Source of the DNA: JANXSD01 sp043758125
GTDB taxonomy: Bacteria > Bacteroidota > Bacteroidia > AKYH767-A > OLB10
DNA length: 18,941 nucleotides
Assembly: GCA_043758125.1 (NCBI GenBank)
Contig: JAYVOC010000008.1
Span: 1-18,941 of the forward strand
Reading direction: 5' to 3'
Shown here one piece after another: positions 8,946 to 15,113 of this stretch; the stretch's first letter is position 1, and each line of letters begins with the position of its first letter. The position numbers and the translations under genes were made by a program. The notes below the pieces were generated by a model that saw only the letters and a program-made list of their open reading frames with translations, had not been told where the DNA came from and searched no databases.

Positions 8946-10055
8946 TTAATAAGCAATTCCAATTATGCCATCCATATTTTCAGCGAGGATCGTTTTATTT
9001 AAAGTGGCATTGTAAAGCAAACAAGTGAATTGTATATGTAACTTCTTCACTGGTTGTCCCAAGCTATTAGCTTTGTAATTTTCGACACTTAAGATTTTAT
9101 AATACGAACTACTTGATTGAACAATGTTATCTGATGTAAATATATTTCCATTGTCATCTGTCCATTTAATTGTTATTGTTGAAAAGCCTTTTGTATTCGG
9201 AATTTCTGATGGAATACTCCTATAAAAATTATTATCGCAAAGCGTATCGCCAGTACGGACATTCATGCAAGTTGCATATTGGCATCCTACATTATCAATC
9301 ATTGTATAACAAATGTTGTGAATGCCACCTGTTGTAAATGTATGAAATGGACTTTGTTGTGCTGATGTACTTCCATCACCAAAATCCCATGAAAAAGTAT
9401 AGGGAGAAGATCCATAAGCAGTACAAGAAAAAACAACGTTATTGCCATTTTTGAATAATGTGATTAAAGAATTACATGCAGAAGTAGCTTCATTCGTGTT
9501 TAGGATATTGCTGATATTTGTTTCGCAACCATCAACTGTTGTTGTGGCAAGAGAAACAGAATAGCTTTGTTTTGAGAGGTAATAATGTTCAGGATTTGTT
9601 AGGACGGAAGTTGCACCATCTCCAAAATCCCATTTGTAACTTTGTATTGCAGATGATCCAGGTAAAGATTTAAAAGAAACTAAGTAGCGCAATGCAGTTG
9701 TTGATGAATTGCAATAAGAATAAATTCCTTGATTGAAAAATTCTGTTGTATCTGAATAATTTCCATTAGCTGTAGATTTACCACCTCGAAAAGAAAATTG
9801 CATTACACGTTTACAAGAAGCACAATTATTTTGTCTAAACGTTCCACTATAAATATTTAAGGAGTCAGCGTTTTTTCTACTAACATCTGTATACATGTAA
9901 TAATTATTAACTCCAGCCATAATTTCTACTGGTACTGCATCCAAAATCCCATTAAGTTTAAACGTTGGAGTTTCAATCAGAGGAGTTGGATCATCCTTAT
10001 GTTTACATGACGAAAGAATCAAACTTATACTAACAACAAGCAGTATCTTATTCAT
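8946..10055 (-). CDS. PKD-domain lipoprotein, third gene of the sigma/anti-sigma operon
   Basis: This is a 369-residue outer-envelope lipoprotein. A lipoprotein signal peptide ends in the lipobox LSSC, with Cys17 as the acylated residue. Cys17 is followed by K-H-K-D-D. That basic-then-acidic stretch resembles the lipoprotein export signals that send Bacteroidota lipoproteins to the cell surface, so surface exposure is likely but inferred. Two PKD domains carry the signature WDFGDG at 142-147 and 223-228. The N-terminal 130 and C-terminal 100 residues match no family I know, and there are many cysteines (for example 78, 81, 115, 177, 194). There is no T9SS C-terminal domain. The start lies 4 bases after the stop of the barrel/anti-sigma gene, so it is cotranscribed. 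It may be an extracellular ligand-binding or sensing partner, or the regulated output. Confidence 0.85.
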   Translation of the reverse strand: MNKILLVVSISLILSSCKHKDDPTPLIETPTFKLNGILDAVPVEIMAGVNNYYMYTDVSRKNADSLNIYSGTFRQNNCASCKRVMQFSFRGGKSTANGNYSDTTEFFNQGIYSYCNSSTTALRYLVSFKSLPGSSAIQSYKWDFGDGATSVLTNPEHYYLSKQSYSVSLATTTVDGCETNISNILNTNEATSACNSLITLFKNGNNVVFSCTAYGSSPYTFSWDFGDGSTSAQQSPFHTFTTGGIHNICYTMIDNVGCQYATCMNVRTGDTLCDNNFYRSIPSEIPNTKGFSTITIKWTDDNGNIFTSDNIVQSSSSYYKILSVENYKANSLGQPVKKLHIQFTCLLYNATLNKTILAENMDGIIGIAY

Positions 10056-10059
10056 ATAT

Positions 10060-11367
10060 TTATTTATTAAAAATCACATATCGAAAAGATAATGCAACAC
10101 TTATGTTGTAATCTTTCGAATTGTTTTGATAGTAAGAATTATTTGTTACATCAATTAACCCGTAGTTCAAACGAATTCCCGCATTAAGATTTTTAACAAG
10201 CACACTTTCATAACCTGCAACAATTGCCAAATCATATTTCTTGAAACCATTTACAAAACCTGATTCTGTACTATTGCTTGTAACTGGATTTCCATTATCA
10301 GAACTTGTGATTTTTGTTAAGTCATCCTTTGATGTTAAGATATGACTTATTGAAATTCCTGCAATAATTGATTGCCCGATTTGAAAATGATATTTTATAA
10401 ATACCGGAAGCGAAATGTATTTTATTTTTCTTGTAGTAATTAGAGTTGTTTCTTTGTTATATCCAAAATCATAAAATTCGGAAGAGAATATTTTCGAGGT
10501 GTTTACATTGCTTCGCTCAATATATAACAAGTTAACATCGGCATCAAATGTTCTAGATAACTTATAACTTATACCTACACCTGCAATTGGTTGAATGGTG
10601 TATCCAGATGCATTTCCGAATCCTTTATATATTCCAGCACCAGCTAATAAACTATATTGGATTGTCGAAGGTTTTTTAATTTGTTCCGTATTTAATTTTT
10701 CAATATTATTAACTCGTATACATTCCATTACAATTAGATCTTCTGGAAATTCTGACGAAAGAGAATTTATTTCATCAGTAAATGAAGCCGAATTGGGTGC
10801 ATTCCTAATGACCATATATTGATTATTCTTTCCATCATTATTTTTAGCAATACGATTTTGTTTTTTTGAATTGGTAGAATTTGATCTGTTATCAGCATAA
10901 ATATTTAGTACATCTTTTTTATGTTTTTTATTAGCTGTTAATACTAAAATCTTGTGATTTTTAGTGAGAGAATTATTTTCTGTTTCCGTAGAAATTATTT
11001 TTTTATTATTACTTGACACTTTAAAACCCTCATGAAGTTGATTGTTTTTATTTTCAGAAAAAGATTTATTCTGAGTGTTTGCATTCATTTCTTTTCTCTC
11101 GCGTATGTCTTCTGAAATATTTCTATTTACTGAAATATTATTTTTCAATAAAGTTATGGATGAATTATTTTTTATACAATATACACCAACAAGTAAACAC
11201 AGTAAAGCAGTGAATGAGGATAAGTAGAAAATGAATCTTCTCCGCTCTCGTTTTTCATTAGCAATAATAAGTTGTTCAGCTTGTTGCCAATATTCTTCTT
11301 TATATTCAACTGGATTTTTCTCGAACTCATTTCGAAGAAAATCCTCAAATTCTTCATTGTTATCCAT
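10060..11367 (-). CDS. Putative dual-membrane-spanning anti-sigma factor: cytosolic N-terminus, TM helix, linker, C-terminal beta-barrel
   Basis: This 435-residue protein has an unusual layout. Residues 1-44 are charged and soluble, with no signal peptide, as expected of a cytosolic sigma-binding segment. Residues 45-65 form one hydrophobic helix preceded by KRERRR, giving N-in topology. Residues 66-235 are a polar Asn/Lys/Ser-rich linker. Residues 236-435 show alternating beta-strand patterns (GAGIYKGFG, IQPIAGVGISYKLS, RKIKYISLPVFIKYHF, NAGIRLNYGL, ISVALSFRYVIF) like the PorT-like/OMP_b-brl_2 outer-membrane barrels. It starts 1 base after the stop of an ECF sigma gene, the usual place of an anti-sigma factor. 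I infer one polypeptide spanning both membranes. This resembles the dual membrane-spanning anti-sigma factors (Dma) described in Bacteroides thetaiotaomicron, from memory and unchecked. Alternatively it is an inner-membrane protein with a periplasmic beta domain. Confidence 0.75.
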   Translation of the reverse strand: MDNNEEFEDFLRNEFEKNPVEYKEEYWQQAEQLIIANEKRERRRFIFYLSSFTALLCLLVGVYCIKNNSSITLLKNNISVNRNISEDIRERKEMNANTQNKSFSENKNNQLHEGFKVSSNNKKIISTETENNSLTKNHKILVLTANKKHKKDVLNIYADNRSNSTNSKKQNRIAKNNDGKNNQYMVIRNAPNSASFTDEINSLSSEFPEDLIVMECIRVNNIEKLNTEQIKKPSTIQYSLLAGAGIYKGFGNASGYTIQPIAGVGISYKLSRTFDADVNLLYIERSNVNTSKIFSSEFYDFGYNKETTLITTRKIKYISLPVFIKYHFQIGQSIIAGISISHILTSKDDLTKITSSDNGNPVTSNSTESGFVNGFKKYDLAIVAGYESVLVKNLNAGIRLNYGLIDVTNNSYYQNNSKDYNISVALSFRYVIFNK

Positions 11368-11368
11368 C

Positions 11369-11932
11369 TTAAATAGATTTATTATCTGTAATCAATCCTT
11401 CAATCATCTCCTTCAACTTTTGTCTAGCTGTTGAAAGATGCCATTTACTATTTCCTTCACTCATTTCAAGCAAGTTGGCAATTTCTTTGTGGCTGTAACC
11501 ATCGATTGCATAGAGGTTAAATACTTTCCTACTTTTCTCCGGCAATTTACTAATGCACTCTTGCAGATCTTCAATGTTAATTTTATTCTCTACTTCATTC
11601 ATCACAAATGCACCATCGTATTCATGATAATTACTAAAATCTGTGAATTCTAGTACTTCTCTATCTCGTTTTTTCTTCCTGAATTCATCGATAATCGTAT
11701 TGATCATTATCCGCCGTATCCAAAGCTCGAAGGGAATATGAGGTTGATATTTTTTAAGATTCATTATAACTTTCAAAAAGCCTTGATTTAGCAGATTAAC
11801 TGCATCGTCGCGTGAATTCGTATACCGGAAGCAAATGCTCATAAGAAATCCAAAGCATAATTTATACAAATCATGCTGCGCCCTACGATCCCCTTGAATG
11901 CAGGACCTAAGTTGCTCATTTCTTACTACCAT
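11369..11932 (-). CDS. ECF-family RNA polymerase sigma factor (first gene of the barrel/lipoprotein operon)
   Basis: This 187-residue protein is of typical ECF length and has only sigma regions 2 and 4. Region 2 spans about residues 8-88 (DLYKLCFGFLMSICFRYTNS, then the core-binding DDAVNLLNQGFLKV and the promoter-melting segment around FELWIRRIMINTIIDEFRKKKR). Region 4 spans about 122-178, with the pattern LPEKSRKVFNLYAIDGYSHKEIA and the recognition helix SEGNSKWHLSTARQKLK. It leads a three-gene - strand operon: the anti-sigma/barrel gene follows after 1 base and a PKD lipoprotein after 4 more. The likely role is to redirect RNA polymerase to envelope genes when released by the anti-sigma protein; the regulon is unknown. 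ECF operons are often autoregulated, but I cannot point to a convincing promoter. Confidence 0.93.
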   Translation of the reverse strand: MVVRNEQLRSCIQGDRRAQHDLYKLCFGFLMSICFRYTNSRDDAVNLLNQGFLKVIMNLKKYQPHIPFELWIRRIMINTIIDEFRKKKRDREVLEFTDFSNYHEYDGAFVMNEVENKINIEDLQECISKLPEKSRKVFNLYAIDGYSHKEIANLLEMSEGNSKWHLSTARQKLKEMIEGLITDNKSI

Positions 11933-12331
11933 TCATTACCTAAGATAGGCGAATTAAAGAATCATTTACTATCTGATTTAAAACTATCACGAATAGGTTT
12001 GCTAAAAGGTTGGTGCAAATAGAAATTACTTATTTGCCTTTTTCTTTTCTGATATTTAAGTCAGCTCAACATTATAGAATAGTTGAATTTGAAATGATTA
12101 ATCTTGATGAACATAAAGATTTGTTCTTATTATTTTGGAGAACCGACCTCACTTTCACTATGTTGCAAAGACAAATAAATTGATGATATCGACCATAAAT
12201 ATTACGTGTAAATATTTGGTTTTTAGTAGATAGTATCTCGAACTGGAGAAATTTAATGGGAAGAACAGCTGGATCCAACTTGTGATTTGAAGGCCATTTC
12301 AATCATCGTGGAAAATTTAGTTAACAGACGG
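11933..12331. other. Gene-free interval between divergent sigma operon and rplU
   Basis: About 400 AT-rich bases contain no convincing gene. The longest frame (12072-12302, - strand) has no recognisable domain, no neighbour logic and a composition unlike the real genes. I see no tRNA or other known RNA. Notable items are an AT-rich inverted repeat at 12197-12217 (AAATATT / AATATTT arms around ACGTGTA) and two near-matches on the - strand to the TANNTTTG element: TGTCTTTG near 12162-12171 and TATCTTAG at 11940-11947. Either could serve the sigma operon, but each has one mismatch and no clear -33 partner. Confidence 0.5.
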
Positions 12332-12362
12332 TTGTTTATTATAAATTAGAATCCTATCTTTG
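12332..12362 (+). promoter_or_regulatory. Bacteroidota-type promoter for rplU-rpmA
   Basis: TTG at 12332-12334 and TATCTTTG at 12355-12362 match the -33 and -7 (TANNTTTG) elements with a 20-base spacer. Transcription would start roughly 30 bases before the rplU ATG. The short leader carries a small TCCC-TTTT-GGGA hairpin (12366-12377) of unknown meaning. This is the best promoter in the window. Confidence 0.68.
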
Positions 12363-12398
12363 CCCTCCCTTTTGGGAAAGTAAAATTATAAAGAAATC

Positions 12399-12710
12399 AT
12401 GTACGCGATTGTAAATATTGCCGGTCAGCAGTTTAAAGTTCAGGAAAATGCTCCCGTATTTGTACACCGTCTCGATGCGAACGAAGGCGATACTGTAAAT
12501 TTTGACCAAGTATTATTGGTTGAGAATAATGGATCTGTTACAGTAGGTGTTCCTACAGTGTCAGGTGCTTCTGTATCTGCAAAGGTTTTAGCTCACGTTA
12601 AAGGTGACAAGGTGCTTATCTTCAAGAAAAAGCGCCGTAAAGGATATCAGAAATTGAACGGTCACCGCCAATCATTTACTAAAATCCAGATCGATAAGAT
12701 CAACGCTTAA
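12399..12710 (+). CDS. rplU: 50S ribosomal protein L21
   Basis: This 103-residue protein matches the complete bacterial L21, which binds 23S rRNA in the large subunit. Key features are the opening MYAIVNIAGQQFKVQE, the central DQVLLV and the basic C-terminal hairpin FKKKRRKGYQKLNGHRQ followed by FTKIQIDKI. Length is normal for the family. It is followed after 34 bases by rpmA, the common L21-L27 pair, and both are probably expressed from the promoter at 12332-12362. The leader has no strong Shine-Dalgarno, as is usual in this phylum. Confidence 0.98.
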   Translation: MYAIVNIAGQQFKVQENAPVFVHRLDANEGDTVNFDQVLLVENNGSVTVGVPTVSGASVSAKVLAHVKGDKVLIFKKKRRKGYQKLNGHRQSFTKIQIDKINA

Positions 12711-12744
12711 TTCACACATTCGAATCCCTATTATTTAAAATACA

Positions 12745-13008
12745 ATGGCACATAAAAAAGGTGTTGGTAGTTCCCGAAATGGTCGCGAGTCACATAGCAA
12801 GCGATTAGGAATTAAAATTTTTGGCGGTCAGCGTGTAATCGCTGGTAACATTATCGTTCGTCAACGTGGTACAAAACATCATCCTGCTGATAATGTTGGT
12901 ATCGGTAAAGATCATACGCTCTTTGCACTTGTTGATGGAACAGTCGTTTTCCGCAAAAAAACAGATGATAGATCATACGTTTATGTTCAACCAGTTGCTG
13001 AAGCATAA
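12745..13008 (+). CDS. rpmA: 50S ribosomal protein L27
   Basis: This 87-residue protein is complete L27. The N-terminus reads MAHKKGVGSSRNGRES, beginning directly with the mature AHKKG arm that reaches toward the peptidyl-transferase centre. There is therefore no cleavable N-terminal extension of the kind found in Firmicutes. The core GGQ-V-AGNIIVRQRGTKHHPADNVGIGKDHTLFA is fully conserved. It is the second gene of the rplU-rpmA operon and is followed 21 bases later by a strong terminator hairpin. Confidence 0.98.
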   Translation: MAHKKGVGSSRNGRESHSKRLGIKIFGGQRVIAGNIIVRQRGTKHHPADNVGIGKDHTLFALVDGTVVFRKKTDDRSYVYVQPVAEA

Positions 13009-13022
13009 GCAAGTTTAAAAAT

Positions 13023-13060
13023 AAAAAAAGCCCTGTAGTTTCTTCTACAGGGCTTTTTTT
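13023..13060. terminator. Bidirectional terminator between rpmA and the RES toxin gene
   Basis: A perfect 10-bp stem (AGCCCTGTAG at 13029-13038, CTACAGGGCT at 13045-13054) with a 6-base loop is flanked by seven A residues on the left and a T tract on the right. It therefore works as an intrinsic terminator for rpmA (+) and for the convergent toxin gene (-), whose stop lies only 7 bases away. Confidence 0.93.
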
Positions 13061-13066
13061 ATGTCA

Positions 13067-13528
13067 TTATCGTTCAAAAAGCCGTTTATTAAATTCAAAA
13101 GCTTCAACTTTTAAAATGTTTATTTGCTTGAAACTTTTATGATGTGGATTAAACAAATAATTGTATTCACCTTGAACAATAACTGATGGTACTTTCATCA
13201 GTAAAAAATTGTTTTCAAAAATGAATTTGTCGCCAATCTTCTGTGTTGATTTTGAAGGAGGAAAATCTTTCCAATTAGAAGGTAATTTAGAGTTGTTCAC
13301 CTCGAAAATAGAAATCAAATCAGGCACCTCAATAGAGATTAAAAAATAATCGGATGGAAGAATTCCTAGAGGCGTATGTACGGCGATTTCGGTAGTGCAA
13401 AGTGCTCTCGAATTACTTGTGTAAAGCATCGCAATTCCTTTGCTGTTCCATCGTCCTCCAGATTTTTCCGCACCACTTCCTGAAAGGTCATAACGGTATT
13501 TCGATTGGCACAAACGAAAAACAATCAT
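13067..13528 (-). CDS. RES-domain toxin of a RES-Xre toxin-antitoxin system
   Basis: This 153-residue protein consists of one RES domain. Known RES toxins attack NAD+ (NAD+ phosphorylase or glycohydrolase activity, as in MbcT of Mycobacterium tuberculosis) or ADP-ribosylate a target (ParT), using an ADP-ribosyltransferase-like fold. Visible family residues are the opening FRL, GGRWNSKG (22-29, Arg26), Tyr36 in MLYTS, Glu47 in the LCTTEIAVH helix, Ser116 in KVPSVIV, and the late N-Y-L-F-NP-H (123-129). The domain looks intact, so the toxin is probably active. The ATG overlaps the antitoxin stop as ATGA, which couples translation and places the toxin second, as usual for this family. Expression would be under the operator/promoter upstream of the antitoxin. 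Confidence 0.9.
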   Translation of the reverse strand: MIVFRLCQSKYRYDLSGSGAEKSGGRWNSKGIAMLYTSNSRALCTTEIAVHTPLGILPSDYFLISIEVPDLISIFEVNNSKLPSNWKDFPPSKSTQKIGDKFIFENNFLLMKVPSVIVQGEYNYLFNPHHKSFKQINILKVEAFEFNKRLFER

Positions 13529-13956
13529 GCTAATATACCATGCTCAATTTTCGTTAACTCATCTTTGATTAATTCAATCCCAAAAGTGTTATCAAGTAAA
13601 CTTTTAGGCTTTATGCCACCTAACGCAACATTGGCGCTATCTATCCACGAATTAAATTTTTGTTTATCACCAAATACATGAATTCCAAGCTGAAGTAAAA
13701 GAGTTATCTGAAGAATTTTTTCTGATTGGGTGGGATCAAATTTCTTTTCCTCTTTTTGGTATCGTTGCATCGTCCGTTCCGAAATATGTAGAAAGCTTGA
13801 CCACTCATTTAAGGAAAATGGACTTTTTAATGCATAAGCCTGGAACAAAGTGAATTTTATCCCTTGTCGAACCATCTCGATCAAAGAAATTGTATCCGAT
13901 TCATTAACCTGACTAAATGATATATCCGGAGTAATTTTGTAAGTTCTCTTTCGCAT
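13525..13956 (-). CDS. Xre/MbcA/ParS-type antitoxin (DUF2384) of the RES-Xre system
   Basis: This 143-residue protein has two parts. An N-terminal Xre-like helix-turn-helix lies at about 48-70 (LNEWSSFLHISERTMQRY) and should bind the operator upstream. A C-terminal MbcA/ParS toxin-binding region lies at about 85-143 (VFGDKQKFNSWIDSAN, ALGG-KP-SLLDNTFG, DELTKIEHGILA); in this family the extreme C-terminus inserts into and blocks the toxin active site. The gene is first in the pair, with its stop overlapping the toxin start. Repression of the pair by antitoxin, or by the toxin-antitoxin complex, is expected from the family and fits the inverted repeats at 13973-14017. Confidence 0.88.
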   Translation of the reverse strand: MRKRTYKITPDISFSQVNESDTISLIEMVRQGIKFTLFQAYALKSPFSLNEWSSFLHISERTMQRYQKEEKKFDPTQSEKILQITLLLQLGIHVFGDKQKFNSWIDSANVALGGIKPKSLLDNTFGIELIKDELTKIEHGILA

Positions 13957-13972
13957 AATCTCTATCTCAACC

Positions 13973-14017
13973 CCAAATATACAACATTTGGCAATTATAA
14001 AACGACAAATGCCAAAT
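13973..14017 (-). promoter_or_regulatory. Promoter and inverted-repeat operator of the RES-Xre module
   Basis: Read on the - strand, TATATTTG (13974-13981) matches the TANNTTTG -7 element exactly, 17 bases before the antitoxin ATG. Just upstream is a perfect 8-bp inverted repeat, ATTTGGCA (13986-13993) and TGCCAAAT (14010-14017), separated by 16 bases. A third half-site CCAAAT (13973-13978) overlaps the -7 element itself. Binding by the Xre antitoxin would block RNA polymerase. The -33 element is unclear. Confidence 0.55.
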
Positions 14018-14121
14018 TTATTTTAAAATCCAATATTTTTCAAATTTTAGCGGAACTACTACAAATCATTATTTTTATTTAGAAAAATTAGCTATTGTTA
14101 AATGAACAGAAAAATTAATTT

Positions 14122-15030
14122 TTAAGGATTCTCACTAAACTTCCAACTCGAAATTACTATGTTCTTTTTGTTGAAGCCACTAATACCAAAAATTTTATCT
14201 TGCTTAATATTCGTGCAATAATCAAAGCGAGCAGGTTCTGAATTAGCTTCCAATGCAGCATTCACAACCAATTTATTAGTAGTGAAATTTTCATAAATCA
14301 AATTATAAAACCGATCATAATAAACTACTGCTTTTTGTTCATCATTAACTAATAACAATTTACTTTTTGGTGTAACATTATCTGAAAACCAATAATTTTC
14401 TCTCTTTAAATTTGCATAGCTTTTATGGTTGTTAATCTTTTTTATAAAATTATAATGTGCTTGATATATAAAACCGTTTTTATAATTTAGATATAGATTA
14501 TATGAGTAGTTAAACCGAGTAAAATAAAAATCTTGCAAGTAATCATTGTTGCTATAAAAGGTAGGAATAGTAGGGATCTCAAAATTTTTATAATAATGAT
14601 TTAATAAATTATACCAGTCTTCAGGCTTGTTATAAGCTAAAGTTTCTAGTTTTTTAGTTTGTGAATTGTATCTAAATATTTTCGTCTCATCATTATCCAT
14701 AATCAACAGATTATCATATTCATCGTATTCCATTGCTCGCAAACATTTATCGGTAGGAACTTTTACGCTATCAATTTGATTTCCTTTTGAATCAAAAATA
14801 AAAACAATTTGTCGAGAACAAGCATTGAAAGCGATGTTCTCTTTAGAATCAGCAGCAATTTTAAAACTATATCCAGATGCTACAGCAACTTTTTCAGTAG
14901 GGATAGAAAACAATTCATTTTTACTTAGCGTTCCTTCTTGGGAGAACGTATTAATGAAAGTAAATACCAGCGGAATGAATAGGAAATACTGTTTTGATTT
15001 AAACAGTTTAATTGTGTTTAATGTAATCAT
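14122..15030 (-). CDS. Secreted protein of unknown function, possible beta-propeller
   Basis: This protein has 302 residues from the ATG at 15030. An upstream TTG would add five residues but would push charged residues ahead of the signal peptide, so I chose the ATG. The first 30 residues form a clear Sec signal peptide: a short basic stretch, then the hydrophobic FLFIPLVFTFINT, with likely cleavage before or after SQ-EG. There is no lipobox and no T9SS C-terminal domain. The mature part contains short repeated units such as GYSFKIAADSKENIAF, IVFIFDSKGNQIDSV and LLIMDNDETKIFRYN, recalling NHL or 6-bladed beta-propeller repeats, and is rich in Tyr, Asn and Phe. I do not recognise the family. 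It lies 84 bases downstream of the second sigma/anti-sigma pair on the same strand, but a hairpin separates them, so it is probably its own unit. Confidence 0.7.
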   Translation of the reverse strand: MITLNTIKLFKSKQYFLFIPLVFTFINTFSQEGTLSKNELFSIPTEKVAVASGYSFKIAADSKENIAFNACSRQIVFIFDSKGNQIDSVKVPTDKCLRAMEYDEYDNLLIMDNDETKIFRYNSQTKKLETLAYNKPEDWYNLLNHYYKNFEIPTIPTFYSNNDYLQDFYFTRFNYSYNLYLNYKNGFIYQAHYNFIKKINNHKSYANLKRENYWFSDNVTPKSKLLLVNDEQKAVVYYDRFYNLIYENFTTNKLVVNAALEANSEPARFDYCTNIKQDKIFGISGFNKKNIVISSWKFSENP

Positions 15031-15054
15031 GCTGCAAAGATGCAAAAGGTATAG

Positions 15055-15093
15055 AAAAGGTAGGGGTCAAAGCAGCAAGATATTGACCCCTAC
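15055..15093 (-). terminator. Probable terminator of the second sigma/anti-sigma operon
   Basis: A perfect 11-bp inverted repeat (GTAGGGGTCAA at 15060-15070, TTGACCCCTAC at 15083-15093) encloses a 12-base loop. On the - strand it is followed by CTTTTC and further T-rich sequence. It lies 21 bases past the anti-sigma stop and about 30 bases before the ATG of the next - strand gene. The T tract is interrupted, so termination may be partial; an operator role is the alternative. Confidence 0.65.
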
Positions 15094-15113
15094 TAATGAA
15101 AAACCTGTGTGTG

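Noticed and set aside
8837..9028. 63-codon open frame on the + strand
   Set aside because: It runs into the 3' end of the convergent lipoprotein gene, shows no domain and has no start signals.
11231..11434. Open frame on the + strand across the sigma/anti-sigma junction
   Set aside because: It is antisense to two well-supported genes and has no protein-like features.
12072..12302. 76-codon open frame on the - strand
   Set aside because: It has no recognisable motif and sits in an AT-rich interval; it could at most be a decayed fragment, which I cannot support.
14110..14123. Perfect palindrome AAAAATTAATTTTT at the end of the secreted protein gene
   Set aside because: It is pure A/T in an AT-rich region, overlaps the stop codon and is likely by chance; it lacks a GC stem for a terminator.
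15043..15045. TTG start for the secreted protein ending at 14122
   Set aside because: The ATG at 15030 gives a cleaner signal peptide; the extra five residues are not typical.
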